Shown here piece after piece: positions 1-7,559 of a DNA stretch of 17,257 bases. Positions within the stretch are counted from its first letter, which is position 1, and each line of letters begins with the position of its first letter. The stretch covers positions 9,071 to 26,327 of the forward strand of contig DAVH01000032.1 in assembly GCA_002508545.1 (NCBI GenBank), written 5' to 3'. The stretch comes from Methanomassiliicoccus sp. UBA6 (GTDB taxonomy: Archaea > Thermoplasmatota > Thermoplasmata > Methanomassiliicoccales > Methanomassiliicoccaceae). Under the pieces are notes generated by a model. The model was not told the DNA's origin, searched no databases, and was given only the letters and a program-made list of their open reading frames with translations. Made by a program: the position numbers and the translations under genes.

Positions 1-2
1 AC

Positions 3-119
3 AAGGGCAATACCGCCGCCCTCGGGGCAAGGATGGCCCAGGAGGCGGTGGCGGTGGCCTGGAAGTACCGTCGGGCGGAAAAGGAGACGGCCGGCCCGCG
101 CCCCTTCTGGAAGCGCTGA
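3..119 (+). CDS. C-terminal fragment of an unrecognised protein
   Basis: A plus-strand frame is open from the window edge to a TGA at 117-119. It encodes about 38 residues ending in PRPFWKR, preceded by an Ala/Val-rich helix-like stretch with a basic K-Y-R-R patch. Third codon positions are strongly G/C, like the confident genes in this window, which supports real coding. The gene converges with glmM, leaving only 23 bases between the two stop codons. I do not recognise the family and the rest of the gene lies outside the window, so no function is assigned. Confidence 0.55.
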   Translation, partial: KGNTAALGARMAQEAVAVAWKYRRAEKETAGPRPFWKR

Positions 120-142
120 CCGGCCCTATTCGTCTTTGTTAT

Positions 143-1492
143 CTATCCGATCAGGTCGCCCAGGACCTTCTCGCAGTCATCGGAGCGCTTGCGGGCGTCC
201 TCCGGGGTCCTGGCCTCGGAGTACACGCGGAACAGCGGCTCGGTGCCCGACGGCCGCACCAGCGTCCAGCCGTCGTCGTAGCATATCTTGACCCCGTCGG
301 TGGTGTCCACCCGCTGCGACGCGTAGTACTTCACCAGCGCCGAGAGGACCCTCTCCTTGCGCTCGTCCGGGCACTCCATCTTCCGCTTGTCCTGGCAGTA
401 CTGCGGTATGCGGTCGACCAGCTTCGAGAGCGGGCCGTCCGCGGCGACGATCTCCAGCATCTTGGCCACGGTCATGGCGCCGTCCCGGCAGTACTGGTGC
501 TTCGGGAAGATCAGACCTCCGTTCTCCTCGCCGCCGAACACCGCGCCGACCTCGATCATCCTTCTCGCCACCACCGGCGCGCCGACCCTGGTGTACTCGA
601 TCTCGCCGCCGGCCCGGCGGACGACGTCCTCTACCGCCATTGACGACGATACGGGGGTCACCACTATGCCGCCGTTGTTCTCCCGGACCATCGCCTCGGC
701 GGTGATCGCCAGGCTCTTGTCGCCGTACATGTAGCGGCCCTTGTCGTCCACGAATATCGTCCGGTCCGCGTCGCCGTCGTGGGCGATGCCCATGTCCGCT
801 CCGGTGTCCTTGACCATGGCGATGAGGTCCCTTAGGTGCGACTCCACCGGCTCGGACGGGTGTCCGGGGAAGGTGCCCTGGGGGTTGCAGTTCAGGGTGA
901 TCGCCCTGACGTTGAGGTCGTCCAGCAGCTTCGGCGTGGAGACCGCGCCCGCGCCGTTGGCGCAGTCCAGGACCACGGTCAGCCCGGCGCCGCGAATGGC
1001 GTCCGCGTCCACCAGGCGCTTCACCGACGCGAGGTAGTCGTCCACCGCCCCGCTGGCCTGCCGCAGGCCGCCGACCCCGCGCCAGTCCATGCTGCTGAAG
1101 CTCTTCGTGAAGTAGAGCCGCTCGATCTCCTCCTCCTTGGAGCGGGGCATCTCCGTGCCGTCAGCGTCGACGCACTTGATGCCGTTGAACTCCGGGGGGT
1201 TGTGGGAGGCGGTGATCATCACCCCGCCCGAGAGCCCGTTGTTCTTGACATAATGCTGTACAACGGGGGTCGGGACCAGGCCGAGGTCGAGGACCTCGGC
1301 GCCGGCGCACATCACGCCCGCCGACACCGCGCTCTTGATCATGGTGGCCGAGGTCCGGGAATCGTTGCCGATGGCCACGCGGCCGCCCATGAACGTTCCG
1401 ATCGCCTTTCCCAGGTCCATCGCCAGCTGGACGTTCATGTCCTTGTTGATGACCCCCCTGACCCCGTTGGTACCGAACAGCCTCTCTGCCAT
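143..1492 (-). CDS. glmM: Phosphoglucosamine mutase (alpha-D-phosphohexomutase family)
   Basis: The product should interconvert glucosamine-6-phosphate and glucosamine-1-phosphate in the cytoplasm, feeding UDP-GlcNAc synthesis; archaeal members may also act on other hexose phosphates. At 449 residues it has normal family length and all four active-site loops. These are TASHNP at residues 94-99 (phosphoserine S96), the metal loop DGDADR at 239-244, the sugar-binding loop GGEENGG at 320-326 and the phosphate loop RPSGTEP at 413-419. The N-terminus RLFGTNGVRG is also typical. The ATG at 1492 is preceded by GGTGAT, and the TGA inside that site is the stop of the DUF47 gene 4 bases upstream, so translation is probably coupled. 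It is the last gene of the ABC transporter operon and ends in TAG. The family call is firm; glucosamine rather than mannose/glucose specificity is inferred from similarity. Confidence 0.92.
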   Translation of the reverse strand: MAERLFGTNGVRGVINKDMNVQLAMDLGKAIGTFMGGRVAIGNDSRTSATMIKSAVSAGVMCAGAEVLDLGLVPTPVVQHYVKNNGLSGGVMITASHNPPEFNGIKCVDADGTEMPRSKEEEIERLYFTKSFSSMDWRGVGGLRQASGAVDDYLASVKRLVDADAIRGAGLTVVLDCANGAGAVSTPKLLDDLNVRAITLNCNPQGTFPGHPSEPVESHLRDLIAMVKDTGADMGIAHDGDADRTIFVDDKGRYMYGDKSLAITAEAMVRENNGGIVVTPVSSSMAVEDVVRRAGGEIEYTRVGAPVVARRMIEVGAVFGGEENGGLIFPKHQYCRDGAMTVAKMLEIVAADGPLSKLVDRIPQYCQDKRKMECPDERKERVLSALVKYYASQRVDTTDGVKICYDDGWTLVRPSGTEPLFRVYSEARTPEDARKRSDDCEKVLGDLIG

Positions 1493-1496
1493 GATA

Positions 1497-2183
1497 TCAC
1501 CGCACCTTGTGCGCCTCGGAAGTGATAAGGATGTGTATAATGTCAGCGACGTCCTTGCACGAGTCGGCGGCGTTCTCGATGCCGTGGAGCATGTCCCTCA
1601 GGAGGAACACCGCCCGGGGGTCGATGTCCGAGAACAGGATCTCCTTCTTGGTGACGAAGTACAGCTCGTCGAGGACGTGCTCGAGCCTCTCCACCTCCCG
1701 GGAGTGCTTCTCCGCCATCTGCTCGTTGATGCCCAGGTTCTCGATGCTGGCCCTCAGCTCCTTGGTCGCCCGCTCCAGCTCGATGGTCATCTCGTGGTAA
1801 TGGGACCACAGGCTGCAGGGGACCTTGACCCCGGCCTCAAGTATCAGCTGGAGGTTCATGCCCGCCTCCTTGGACCAGTCGGCGATGAAGTCCATCCGGC
1901 GGACCAGGCGCATGAGGTCCTCCCGCTCCTTGGGCTCCATGTCCCCCTTGCTAAGCTCCATGCTCATCCGGTCCTCGAGGCTGTCCGCCTCCTGCTCGGC
2001 GAGCAGCATGCGGTTGAGGGCGTCCATGGCCTTCGTGGGGTCCGCGCCGCACAGCGCGGTCACAGCCTTGTTCAGCTCCGAGACCGCGTCTCCGACCGCG
2101 CGAATATGATCGCGTATCCCGCTCATGACCACCGACTCGCGGCGCTTATTGAACCAATCCAACAATGACTTCCTTTCACTCAA
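1497..2183 (-). CDS. DUF47 / PhoU-like protein
   Basis: This 228-residue all-helical protein resembles the DUF47 (TIGR00153, PhoU-related) family. Such proteins usually sit beside Pit phosphate transporters and are thought to regulate or assist phosphate transport. The sequence is acidic and rich in heptad-like helices. It has the expected internal duplication, with Glu/Asp-rich helices around residues 60-100 and 170-215 (for example EQEADSLEDRM and DMLHGIENAADSCKDVADI). The start is a TTG at 2183, chosen because GAGGCGAT lies 5 bases upstream. It overlaps the preceding ABC ATPase by 8 bases; the next in-frame ATG (2126) would lose 19 residues. Its partner here is an ABC transporter rather than a Pit permease, which is less usual. 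Family confidence is high; the role is inferred. Confidence 0.85.
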   Translation of the reverse strand: MSERKSLLDWFNKRRESVVMSGIRDHIRAVGDAVSELNKAVTALCGADPTKAMDALNRMLLAEQEADSLEDRMSMELSKGDMEPKEREDLMRLVRRMDFIADWSKEAGMNLQLILEAGVKVPCSLWSHYHEMTIELERATKELRASIENLGINEQMAEKHSREVERLEHVLDELYFVTKKEILFSDIDPRAVFLLRDMLHGIENAADSCKDVADIIHILITSEAHKVR

Positions 2184-3261
2184 GCTTTATCGCCTCTTGC
2201 ACGCCCTCGGGCGGTCTAGGGTAAAGTATTCCCGACCTCTTGCTCCAGATGAGGTCCACGCGGTCGCCTATATTATAATCTCGGTCCTCGGATGTGCTCA
2301 CGTCGAAGTTCACCCGGTCCTCGCTGTCGGTCTCCACCGAGATACGTATGTAGGTGCCCATGAAGGTGATGCATCGGATCACCGCCCCCAACCCCTCGCT
2401 CGCCGGATGCACCCTCTCCGGGCGGATCGACAGGACGACGGCGTCCCCGCTCTTGAACTTGGACGGCCGGGCCTCGACCACCGTGCCGTCCCGCAGCTCC
2501 ACCAGGGAACGGTCCTCGAGCACCTCTTTCACCACGCCCTCCAGCAGGTTGGTCTCCCCTACGAAGTTTGCGGTGAACAGGTCCTTGGGCTCGAGGTAGA
2601 GCATCTCCGGGGTGTTCGTCTCCACGATGCGGCCGTTGCGCATCAGCACGATGCGGTCGGACACGGTCATCGCCTCCTCCTGGTCGTGGGTGACGTGCAC
2701 CACAGTCAGGCCGAGGTCCTTGGTTATGCGCCTGAGCTCGTACCTAAGGTCCATGCGGACCCTGGCATCCAGCGCGGAGAGCGGCTCGTCCAGCAGGAGG
2801 ATCTTCGCCCCCGAGGCCAGGGCCCGGGCCAGCGACACCTTCTGCTGCTCGCCGCCGGACAGCTCGCTGGGGAACATCTTCATGCGGTCCAGCAGCTTGA
2901 CCAGCTCGAGGTAGCGGCGGGGGATTTCCTCGACCTCCTTCCGGTCCTTGTTCCGCACCACCGGACCATAGGAGACGTTGCCCAGCGCGTTGAGGTGCGG
3001 GAACAGTGCGATGTTCTGGAACACGTACCCGATGTCCCGCTCCTCGATCGGCACCCCTTCCATGTCCCGGCCGCCTATGAGCACCTTGCCCTCGCTGGGC
3101 TCGATGATCCCGGCGATCATGCGGATGAGGGTGGTCTTCCCGCAGCCCGAAGGCCCCAGTATGGTCACGTACTCGCCGTCGGCGATCTTCAGATCGATGT
3201 CTCTGGACGCGGTCACCTTGCCGAACCGCTTCACGATCCCCCTGAGCTCGACCTCCGGCAT
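2176..3261 (-). CDS. ABC transporter ATP-binding protein (PotA/FbpC/CysA type), second of two
   Basis: This 361-residue ATPase should energise the permease encoded at 4359-6020. It has a Walker A motif GPSGCGKT at residues 36-43, a Q-loop near Q82, the signature LSGGEQQ at 134-140, Walker B ILLLDEP at 154-160, a D-loop SALD and an H-loop HVTHDQEEA. A C-terminal TOBE-like domain of about 120 residues contains SIRPERV, as in importers of the polyamine/iron/sulfate group. The start is the ATG at 3261, overlapping the previous stop as TGATG, with AAGGTGG just upstream. The longer open frame running to 3558 is antisense-like noise over the neighbouring gene. Two non-identical ATPases in one operon suggest a heterodimeric nucleotide-binding pair. 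The substrate is not readable from this protein. Confidence 0.9.
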   Translation of the reverse strand: MPEVELRGIVKRFGKVTASRDIDLKIADGEYVTILGPSGCGKTTLIRMIAGIIEPSEGKVLIGGRDMEGVPIEERDIGYVFQNIALFPHLNALGNVSYGPVVRNKDRKEVEEIPRRYLELVKLLDRMKMFPSELSGGEQQKVSLARALASGAKILLLDEPLSALDARVRMDLRYELRRITKDLGLTVVHVTHDQEEAMTVSDRIVLMRNGRIVETNTPEMLYLEPKDLFTANFVGETNLLEGVVKEVLEDRSLVELRDGTVVEARPSKFKSGDAVVLSIRPERVHPASEGLGAVIRCITFMGTYIRISVETDSEDRVNFDVSTSEDRDYNIGDRVDLIWSKRSGILYPRPPEGVQEAIKLE

Positions 3262-4358
3262 CAGTCCACCTTCAGCTCGTTCTCCAGCCCGCCCTCGGGG
3301 TACGGGAACACCGATGCTTTCTTCACGCTCCAGTTGAGCCCGATCTCGTCGCCCACCGACACCTGGTCCCGGCGCGACGCCGGCAGCTTCACCGAGTACC
3401 GGCCCAGGCCGGGGACGTCGACGTCCAGGTGCACGATGCGGCCCTCGAACAGCGCCCGCTCCACCGTCCCGGTGAGGAACGCGTCGCTCTTCTTCACCAC
3501 CCTGGTGTTGCCGATCTTGACCGCCACCACGACCTTGGAGTCGACCGGGAGGGCGCACGGCCGGGCAAAGACCACGCGCCCTTCCTCGTCATGGACGGTC
3601 GTGGTCCGGTCGTTCCCGGAGCACAGTATGGAGCCGGTGAAGAAGTTGGACTGCCCGACGAAGTTGGCGACGAACGGCGTGGCGGGAGAGTCGAACACCT
3701 CGCGGGGCGTGCCCACCTGAATGATCCGACCGTCGCGGATGACGGCGATGCGGTCGGCCATCACCAGCGCCTCCTCCTGGTCGTGGGTGACGTGGATGAC
3801 CGTGAGGCCGAGCGCCTTGGCCAGGGAGCGCAGCTCGTGCCGGAGGTCGATCCTCAGGCGGGCGTCCAGGGCCCGCAGCGGCTCGTCCAGCAGCAGGACG
3901 TCGGGGTTCGTGGCCAGAGCCCGGGCGAGGGCGTTCCTCTGCTGCATCCCTCCCGACAGCTCCCTGGGGTAGGAGTCGGCGCGCTTGGTCAGGCGCACCA
4001 GGTCGAGCAGCTCGATGAGCGTGCGCTTCTTCTCCTCCTCCGGCACCTTCCTGATCTCCGGGCCGAACAGGATGTTCTCGGCCACGGTCATCGTCGGGAA
4101 CAGGGAGTAGGTCTGGGACAGCAGCACGGCGTTGCGCTCCTCCGGCTCGGCCTTGGTGACGTCCTTCTCGTCCAGGAACACCTGCCCAGAATCGGGGGCG
4201 GTCAGGCCGGCGATGATCCTCAGCGTCGTCGTTTTCCCGGCGCCGGTGGGTCCCAGGAGGCACAGGTACTCGCCGTTCTCCACCGTCAGCTCGAGGTCGT
4301 CGGCGGCGACCACGTCATCGTACCGCTTGTTGATGGCCCGCAGGGTGATGCTCGGCGT
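3261..4358 (-). CDS. ABC transporter ATP-binding protein, first of two; apparent ACG start
   Basis: This ATPase is a paralogue of its downstream neighbour and should pair with it on the fused permease. Counting from the ACG at 4358 it has 365 residues. Features are the A-loop tyrosine Y13, Walker A GPTGAGKT at 36-43, signature LSGGMQQ, Walker B VLLLDEP, an H-loop HVTHDQEEA and a C-terminal TOBE-like domain. No ATG, GTG or TTG occurs between the permease TGA (4361-4359) and the GTG at 4313. That GTG would start after the first beta strand and remove the A-loop. From the ACG, the N-terminus aligns gap-free with the neighbour (MPEVELRG versus xPSITLRA), and Walker A falls at the same residue numbers. 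A perfect GGAGGTGA lies 5 bases upstream of the ACG. An automatic caller would probably choose 4313. The protein family is certain; the start is uncertain. Confidence 0.88.
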   Translation of the reverse strand, partial: TPSITLRAINKRYDDVVAADDLELTVENGEYLCLLGPTGAGKTTTLRIIAGLTAPDSGQVFLDEKDVTKAEPEERNAVLLSQTYSLFPTMTVAENILFGPEIRKVPEEEKKRTLIELLDLVRLTKRADSYPRELSGGMQQRNALARALATNPDVLLLDEPLRALDARLRIDLRHELRSLAKALGLTVIHVTHDQEEALVMADRIAVIRDGRIIQVGTPREVFDSPATPFVANFVGQSNFFTGSILCSGNDRTTTVHDEEGRVVFARPCALPVDSKVVVAVKIGNTRVVKKSDAFLTGTVERALFEGRIVHLDVDVPGLGRYSVKLPASRRDQVSVGDEIGLNWSVKKASVFPYPEGGLENELKVD

Positions 4359-6020
4359 TCAGATCACCTCCTTCCTCTTCCTGGTGATGTAGCGGAGCAT
4401 GAGCATGAACACGTAGGAGACGATGATGAGGATTATGCAAGCCAGGCCCGCCTGGAAGAACGCATCGCTCTGGACGAGGGCGACGATGAACACCGGCGCG
4501 GTGGGGGCGTTGTTGCCCAGGATGGCCTGCGTGGCGCCGGTTTCCCCCAGACTGCGGGTGAAGGCCATGATCGCGCCGGCGAGGATGGACCCCTTGACCA
4601 GAGGGTAGAGCACCCGGCGGAAGGACTGCATGGGATTGGCGCCCAGCGTCCTCGCCGTCTCCTCGTAGGAGGGATCGATCTCCTCCACCGCCCCGGCCAC
4701 GTTCCTCACCACTAGGGGATAGGTGAAGGCGACGTGGGCCAGGACCAGGATGAAGAACTCCAGCCCGCTGAGCGACCCGATATTGCTCCAGAACAGGGTA
4801 AGCGATATCCCCAGGGCGGCGGTGGGCACGATCAGCGGGACGTTCACCAGCACATCCAGCACGTGCGAAGACCGCTTCTCGCGGTGCTTGGAGATGTACA
4901 GGGCGAACGGGATGCCCAGGGCGATGTCGATGATCGTGACGATGCCGGCCAGCAGGAAGGAGTATCCGAGGGCGAAGATGAACGAGTCCCACTCCGCGGC
5001 CTGGGGGGTGGCGAACAGCACGTAGGTGAAGATGAAGAACGAAGGCACCAGGACTATCATCGCCAGGAAGAAGAGCGCGCTCCCGTCCTTCAGCTTGGGG
5101 AATATGCCCCGGCTGAGCATCTTCTCCGGCATCGGCCACACCCGGCGCAGGGGGAGGTGGAACTTCATGATGAGCAGCTTGAGGACCACCAGCAGCACCA
5201 GCGACAGGATGATGAGCAGGATGCTCACGAACGCCAGGGCCGGGGTGTAGCTGGGGTCGGTGAAGGACAGCGTCCTCCAGTCCGCGATGAGCGTCGGGCC
5301 GGTGGCGAAGCTGTCGGCCGCCACGATGCCCAGGCTGGACATCGTGCTCAGGGCGATCAGCGTTCCCCCGGTCTCGCTCATGCTGCGCGAGAAGCACAGT
5401 ATCACGCCGGTCGCCAGGCCGGCCCGGAACAGCGGCAGGGTGATGGTCCGGGCGGCGGTCAGGCGGCTTGCGCCCAGCGTCCGTCCCGCGGTCTCGTAGG
5501 TCTCGTCGATCTCCTCCAGTATGGCCGCCAGAGAGCGGACCATGTAAGGATAGGAGAACACCACGTGCAGGAGGACGATGAGGATGAAGGGCGAGGAGAT
5601 GATCGATAGAGAGAGGGGAACGGGGGACGGGTCAACTACCCAGAAGATGGCCGCGGAGAAGCCGAGGGCTGCGGTGGGCACTGCCAACGGCATGTCTATC
5701 AGCGTGTCCAAGAGCTCTTTCCCCCGAAAGTCCTTGCGCACCAGCATCCACGCTACCGGAAGGCCAGCAAAGAAATCGATCACCGTGACGATGACGGCGA
5801 TGGCGAAGGAGACAGCGATCGCGTCCCAGATGATCGCCATGGTCTTGGGATTGCTGAGAACGGTAATGCTGATGGCGTCCCAGTCGGTGATCGCGTAGGT
5901 CACCACGAAGACCGTCGGCAGGACGACGAACAGAAGGAAGAAGGCGATGATAAAGGCACTCCATCCCTTGCGGAACCCCTTGCGGTTAACGAACTCTAGG
6001 AGCTGGTCCTGTCGCTTCAT
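4359..6020 (-). CDS. Fused double-domain ABC transporter permease
   Basis: This 553-residue membrane protein holds two binding-protein-dependent transport (BPD_transp_1) domains in one chain, as in FbpB- and ThiP-type importers, and has roughly twelve hydrophobic segments. Each half carries an EAA loop that contacts the ATPases: EEIDETYETAGRTLGAS at residues 169-185 and EEIDPSYEETARTLGAN at 446-462. Each loop is followed by a related SRSMSETGGT or TRSLGETGAT segment. A first hydrophobic helix at about residues 20-42 would anchor the N-terminus. The ATG at 6020 has only a weak AGGG upstream. It is the first gene of the five-gene operon and follows a TATA box and a palindrome. Iron, thiamine, sulfate/molybdate and phosphonate importers are all possible relatives. 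No solute-binding protein gene is adjacent, so the substrate is unknown. Confidence 0.9.
   Translation of the reverse strand: MKRQDQLLEFVNRKGFRKGWSAFIIAFFLLFVVLPTVFVVTYAITDWDAISITVLSNPKTMAIIWDAIAVSFAIAVIVTVIDFFAGLPVAWMLVRKDFRGKELLDTLIDMPLAVPTAALGFSAAIFWVVDPSPVPLSLSIISSPFILIVLLHVVFSYPYMVRSLAAILEEIDETYETAGRTLGASRLTAARTITLPLFRAGLATGVILCFSRSMSETGGTLIALSTMSSLGIVAADSFATGPTLIADWRTLSFTDPSYTPALAFVSILLIILSLVLLVVLKLLIMKFHLPLRRVWPMPEKMLSRGIFPKLKDGSALFFLAMIVLVPSFFIFTYVLFATPQAAEWDSFIFALGYSFLLAGIVTIIDIALGIPFALYISKHREKRSSHVLDVLVNVPLIVPTAALGISLTLFWSNIGSLSGLEFFILVLAHVAFTYPLVVRNVAGAVEEIDPSYEETARTLGANPMQSFRRVLYPLVKGSILAGAIMAFTRSLGETGATQAILGNNAPTAPVFIVALVQSDAFFQAGLACIILIIVSYVFMLMLRYITRKRKEVI
4362..4371 (-). promoter_or_regulatory. 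Perfect Shine-Dalgarno site positioning an ACG start
   Basis: Reading the minus strand, GGAGGTGATC is followed immediately by the permease TGA and then ACG. This is the best ribosome binding site seen in the window and full complement to the expected archaeal 16S tail. Its core lies 5 bases before the ACG, normal spacing for an initiation codon. It is about 50 bases from the GTG at 4313, far too distant to serve that start. Confidence 0.7.
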
Positions 6021-6035
6021 TGATTAACCCTGCAG

Positions 6036-6055
6036 GTCTTTACCGCGGTAAGGAC
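6036..6055. promoter_or_regulatory. 20-bp near-perfect palindrome, candidate operator
   Basis: The half-sites GTCTTTACCG and CGGTAAGGAC are inverted repeats matching at 9 of 10 pairs, with a perfect 12-bp core TTACCGCGGTAA (6040-6051). It lies between the TATA box at 6061-6070 and the permease ATG at 6020. That covers the expected transcription start, which is where an archaeal repressor dimer would block initiation. The regulator is not in the window. Confidence 0.55.
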
Positions 6056-6060
6056 TGGAG

Positions 6061-6070
6061 TGATAAATAA
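6061..6070 (-). promoter_or_regulatory. TATA box of the ABC transporter operon
   Basis: TTATTTATCA on the minus strand is an A/T island in otherwise GC-rich sequence. It lies about 45 bases before the permease ATG, which predicts transcription starting near 6040 and a leader of about 20 bases. The upstream nucleotidyltransferase gene ends at 6098, so this gap is the only place for the operon's own promoter. Confidence 0.5.
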
Positions 6071-6097
6071 CCATTGGATGGCGGGGGATCGATGGCC

Positions 6098-7066
6098 TCA
6101 TGTTCTGGCCAGGACCTGGTCCCTGACGATCTCGCCCTTGGCCACCACGCAATCTGGCCCGATTATGCTGCCGTGCACCTGCGCCCCTTCCTCGATCAGG
6201 GCGCCCTTGAACACCATGCTCTCCGAGACCTCCGCTCCCTTGGTTATCAGGACGTCGTCCTCGATGTACGCGTGGGGGCCGACCCTGCACCCCCGCAGAT
6301 GGGCCCGCAGCACCATGTTGGTGCCGACCAGCGCGGCGTCGTCCTCCCTGATCAGCTCCGGGGACACTTTCCCGCCGCCGAGGTCCAGGAGGGTCCGCTG
6401 GGCGGCCAGGATGTTCTCGCGGGTACCGCAGTCGACCCAGTAGCCCTTGAACTCGTAGCCGTGGAGGCCCTTGCCGAGCACGTTGGGGAACACCTGCCTC
6501 TCCATGGAGACCACGCCTGAAGGTATGTGGTCGATGATCTCCCTCTCGAAGATGTACACCCCGGCGTTGATGGAGCTGGAGATCGCCTCCCCCTTCGGCG
6601 GCTTCTCCTGGAAGGCAGTGATCCGTCCGCGGATGTCCCTGCCCACCACTCCGAAGGCCGAGGGGTCCTCCACCTGCCACAGCGCCATCGTGCCGATGCC
6701 CCCATGGGAGCGATGGTACCGCAGCATGTCGTTGAGATCGACGGAGCACACTACATCCCCGTTGAACGCGATGAAGGTGTCGTCCAGGTAGTGGGACACG
6801 TTCCGGATCGCGCCGCCCGTGCCGAGCGGCTGCTCCTCGTTCACCAGAATGATCTTGCGCCCCACGTCATGGGTGCTGAAGTACTCGTCCAGCGCTTCCC
6901 TCATGTAGGAGACGGCGAGGATGACGGTGTCGACCTCGGCCGGCAGCGGGTCGATGATGTGGCTGACCAGCGGCTTGCCCAGTAAGGGAACCAGCGGCTT
7001 AGGCATCCTATAGGTCAGCGGCCTCAGGCGGGTGCCCAGGCCTCCGGCCAGGATCAATGCTTTCAT
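6098..7066 (-). CDS. Sugar-1-phosphate nucleotidyltransferase with left-handed beta-helix tail
   Basis: The product should make an NDP-sugar from a sugar-1-phosphate and an NTP, releasing pyrophosphate. From the ATG at 7066 it has 322 residues. The N-terminal pyrophosphorylase domain has the nucleotide loop ALILAGGLGTRLRPLT (residues 3-18), the PKPLVPLLGKP lysine region, QPLGTGGA, the metal-binding FNGDVV, EKP near 154-156 and NAGVYIF. From about residue 240 there are hexapeptide-like repeats (VGPHAYIEDDVLI, KGALIEEGAQVHGS). This is the layout of mannose-1-phosphate guanylyltransferases and GlmU-like archaeal enzymes. ATG 7072 and TTG 7075 are alternative starts; 7066 is chosen because families begin MKALILAGG. 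No ribosome binding site is obvious. It lies 33 bases after the Sm-like gene and is probably co-transcribed with it. Substrate sugar and nucleotide are not certain. Confidence 0.88.
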   Translation of the reverse strand: MKALILAGGLGTRLRPLTYRMPKPLVPLLGKPLVSHIIDPLPAEVDTVILAVSYMREALDEYFSTHDVGRKIILVNEEQPLGTGGAIRNVSHYLDDTFIAFNGDVVCSVDLNDMLRYHRSHGGIGTMALWQVEDPSAFGVVGRDIRGRITAFQEKPPKGEAISSSINAGVYIFEREIIDHIPSGVVSMERQVFPNVLGKGLHGYEFKGYWVDCGTRENILAAQRTLLDLGGGKVSPELIREDDAALVGTNMVLRAHLRGCRVGPHAYIEDDVLITKGAEVSESMVFKGALIEEGAQVHGSIIGPDCVVAKGEIVRDQVLART

Positions 7067-7099
7067 GGCCATCAAGCGATGCGGAAATGCGCTTGCGGT

Positions 7100-7315
7100 C
7101 TAAAGGGGAGAGATGCTCACGACGTTGTTGCCCCGCAACACCACGATCCCCAGGCGCCTGGTCTGCTCGGAGGTCCGCTCCTCGGTGTCCTCCAGGACCA
7201 TGTTCATGTAATCATCGTAGCCTACCAGCTTCCCCTCCAGGACCCTGGTGTCCTTGAGCAGGAGGGAGATCCGGTGGTCCATCGACTTCTCGAGCAGCGC
7301 GAGCGGCATCACCAT
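7100..7315 (-). CDS. Sm-like (SmAP/LSm) RNA-binding protein
   Basis: This 71-residue protein matches archaeal Sm-like proteins, which form heptameric or hexameric rings that bind U-rich RNA. The Sm1 region is visible as ISLLLKDTRVLEGKLVGYDDYMNMVLED and the Sm2 region as the LGIVVLRGNNVVSIS strand, with the diagnostic RG of the RNA-binding pocket. Length is normal for a single Sm fold. ATG codons occur at 7315 and 7309. No spaced ribosome binding site precedes the first, so the message may be leaderless or short-leadered. The fold call is strong; its RNA partners cannot be inferred from here. Confidence 0.92.
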   Translation of the reverse strand: MVMPLALLEKSMDHRISLLLKDTRVLEGKLVGYDDYMNMVLEDTEERTSEQTRRLGIVVLRGNNVVSISPL

Positions 7316-7348
7316 AAATAATCACTTGCCTTGGCATTGTAGGAACGC

Positions 7349-7356
7349 GATTTAAG
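7349..7356 (-). promoter_or_regulatory. Possible TATA element for the Sm-like gene
   Basis: CTTAAATC on the minus strand, with purine-rich GGAAAG just upstream as a possible BRE, lies about 35 bases before the ATG at 7315. This would give a leader of roughly 10-20 bases. The match is imperfect. Confidence 0.35.
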
Positions 7357-7520
7357 CTTTCCGTACAGAGGGAGAGCGGCCAAGCGGCAGTCCGCGGGTC
7401 CTCCGGCCAACCCTCCCGGGGCGATAGAGTTCATTATTCCTGATGATAGCGTTGAGAGCGCTCGACAATGGACACTTAGGCCCGACCGATCCTTGATGTC
7501 GCTATTATCCTGGGCTCTGC

Positions 7521-7559
7521 GGGCCTGCTGAGCATCCCGTTCGGGAAGCTCAGATGCCC
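7521..7559. repeat. Strong inverted repeat (hairpin)
   Basis: CTGAGC (7528-7533) pairs with GCTCAG (7548-7553), and TCCC (7535-7538) pairs with GGGA (7543-7546) around a GTTC loop. A single A/A mismatch separates the two stems. GGGC (7521-7524) and GCCC (7556-7559) can extend it across a small internal loop. No T-tract follows on either strand, so it does not look like an intrinsic terminator. Confidence 0.55.

Noticed and set aside
143..145. Pyrrolysine-type TAG readthrough in glmM and other TAG-ending genes
   Set aside because: glmM, the Sm-like, PIG-L and PHP genes all end in TAG at normal family lengths, and nothing beyond the stops looks like continued protein.
2125..3720. Long plus-strand open frame antisense to the ABC ATPase genes
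   Set aside because: Its product is rich in His, Arg, Gly and Pro with no recognisable domain. The opposite strand encodes clear ABC ATPases, so it is a GC-driven shadow.
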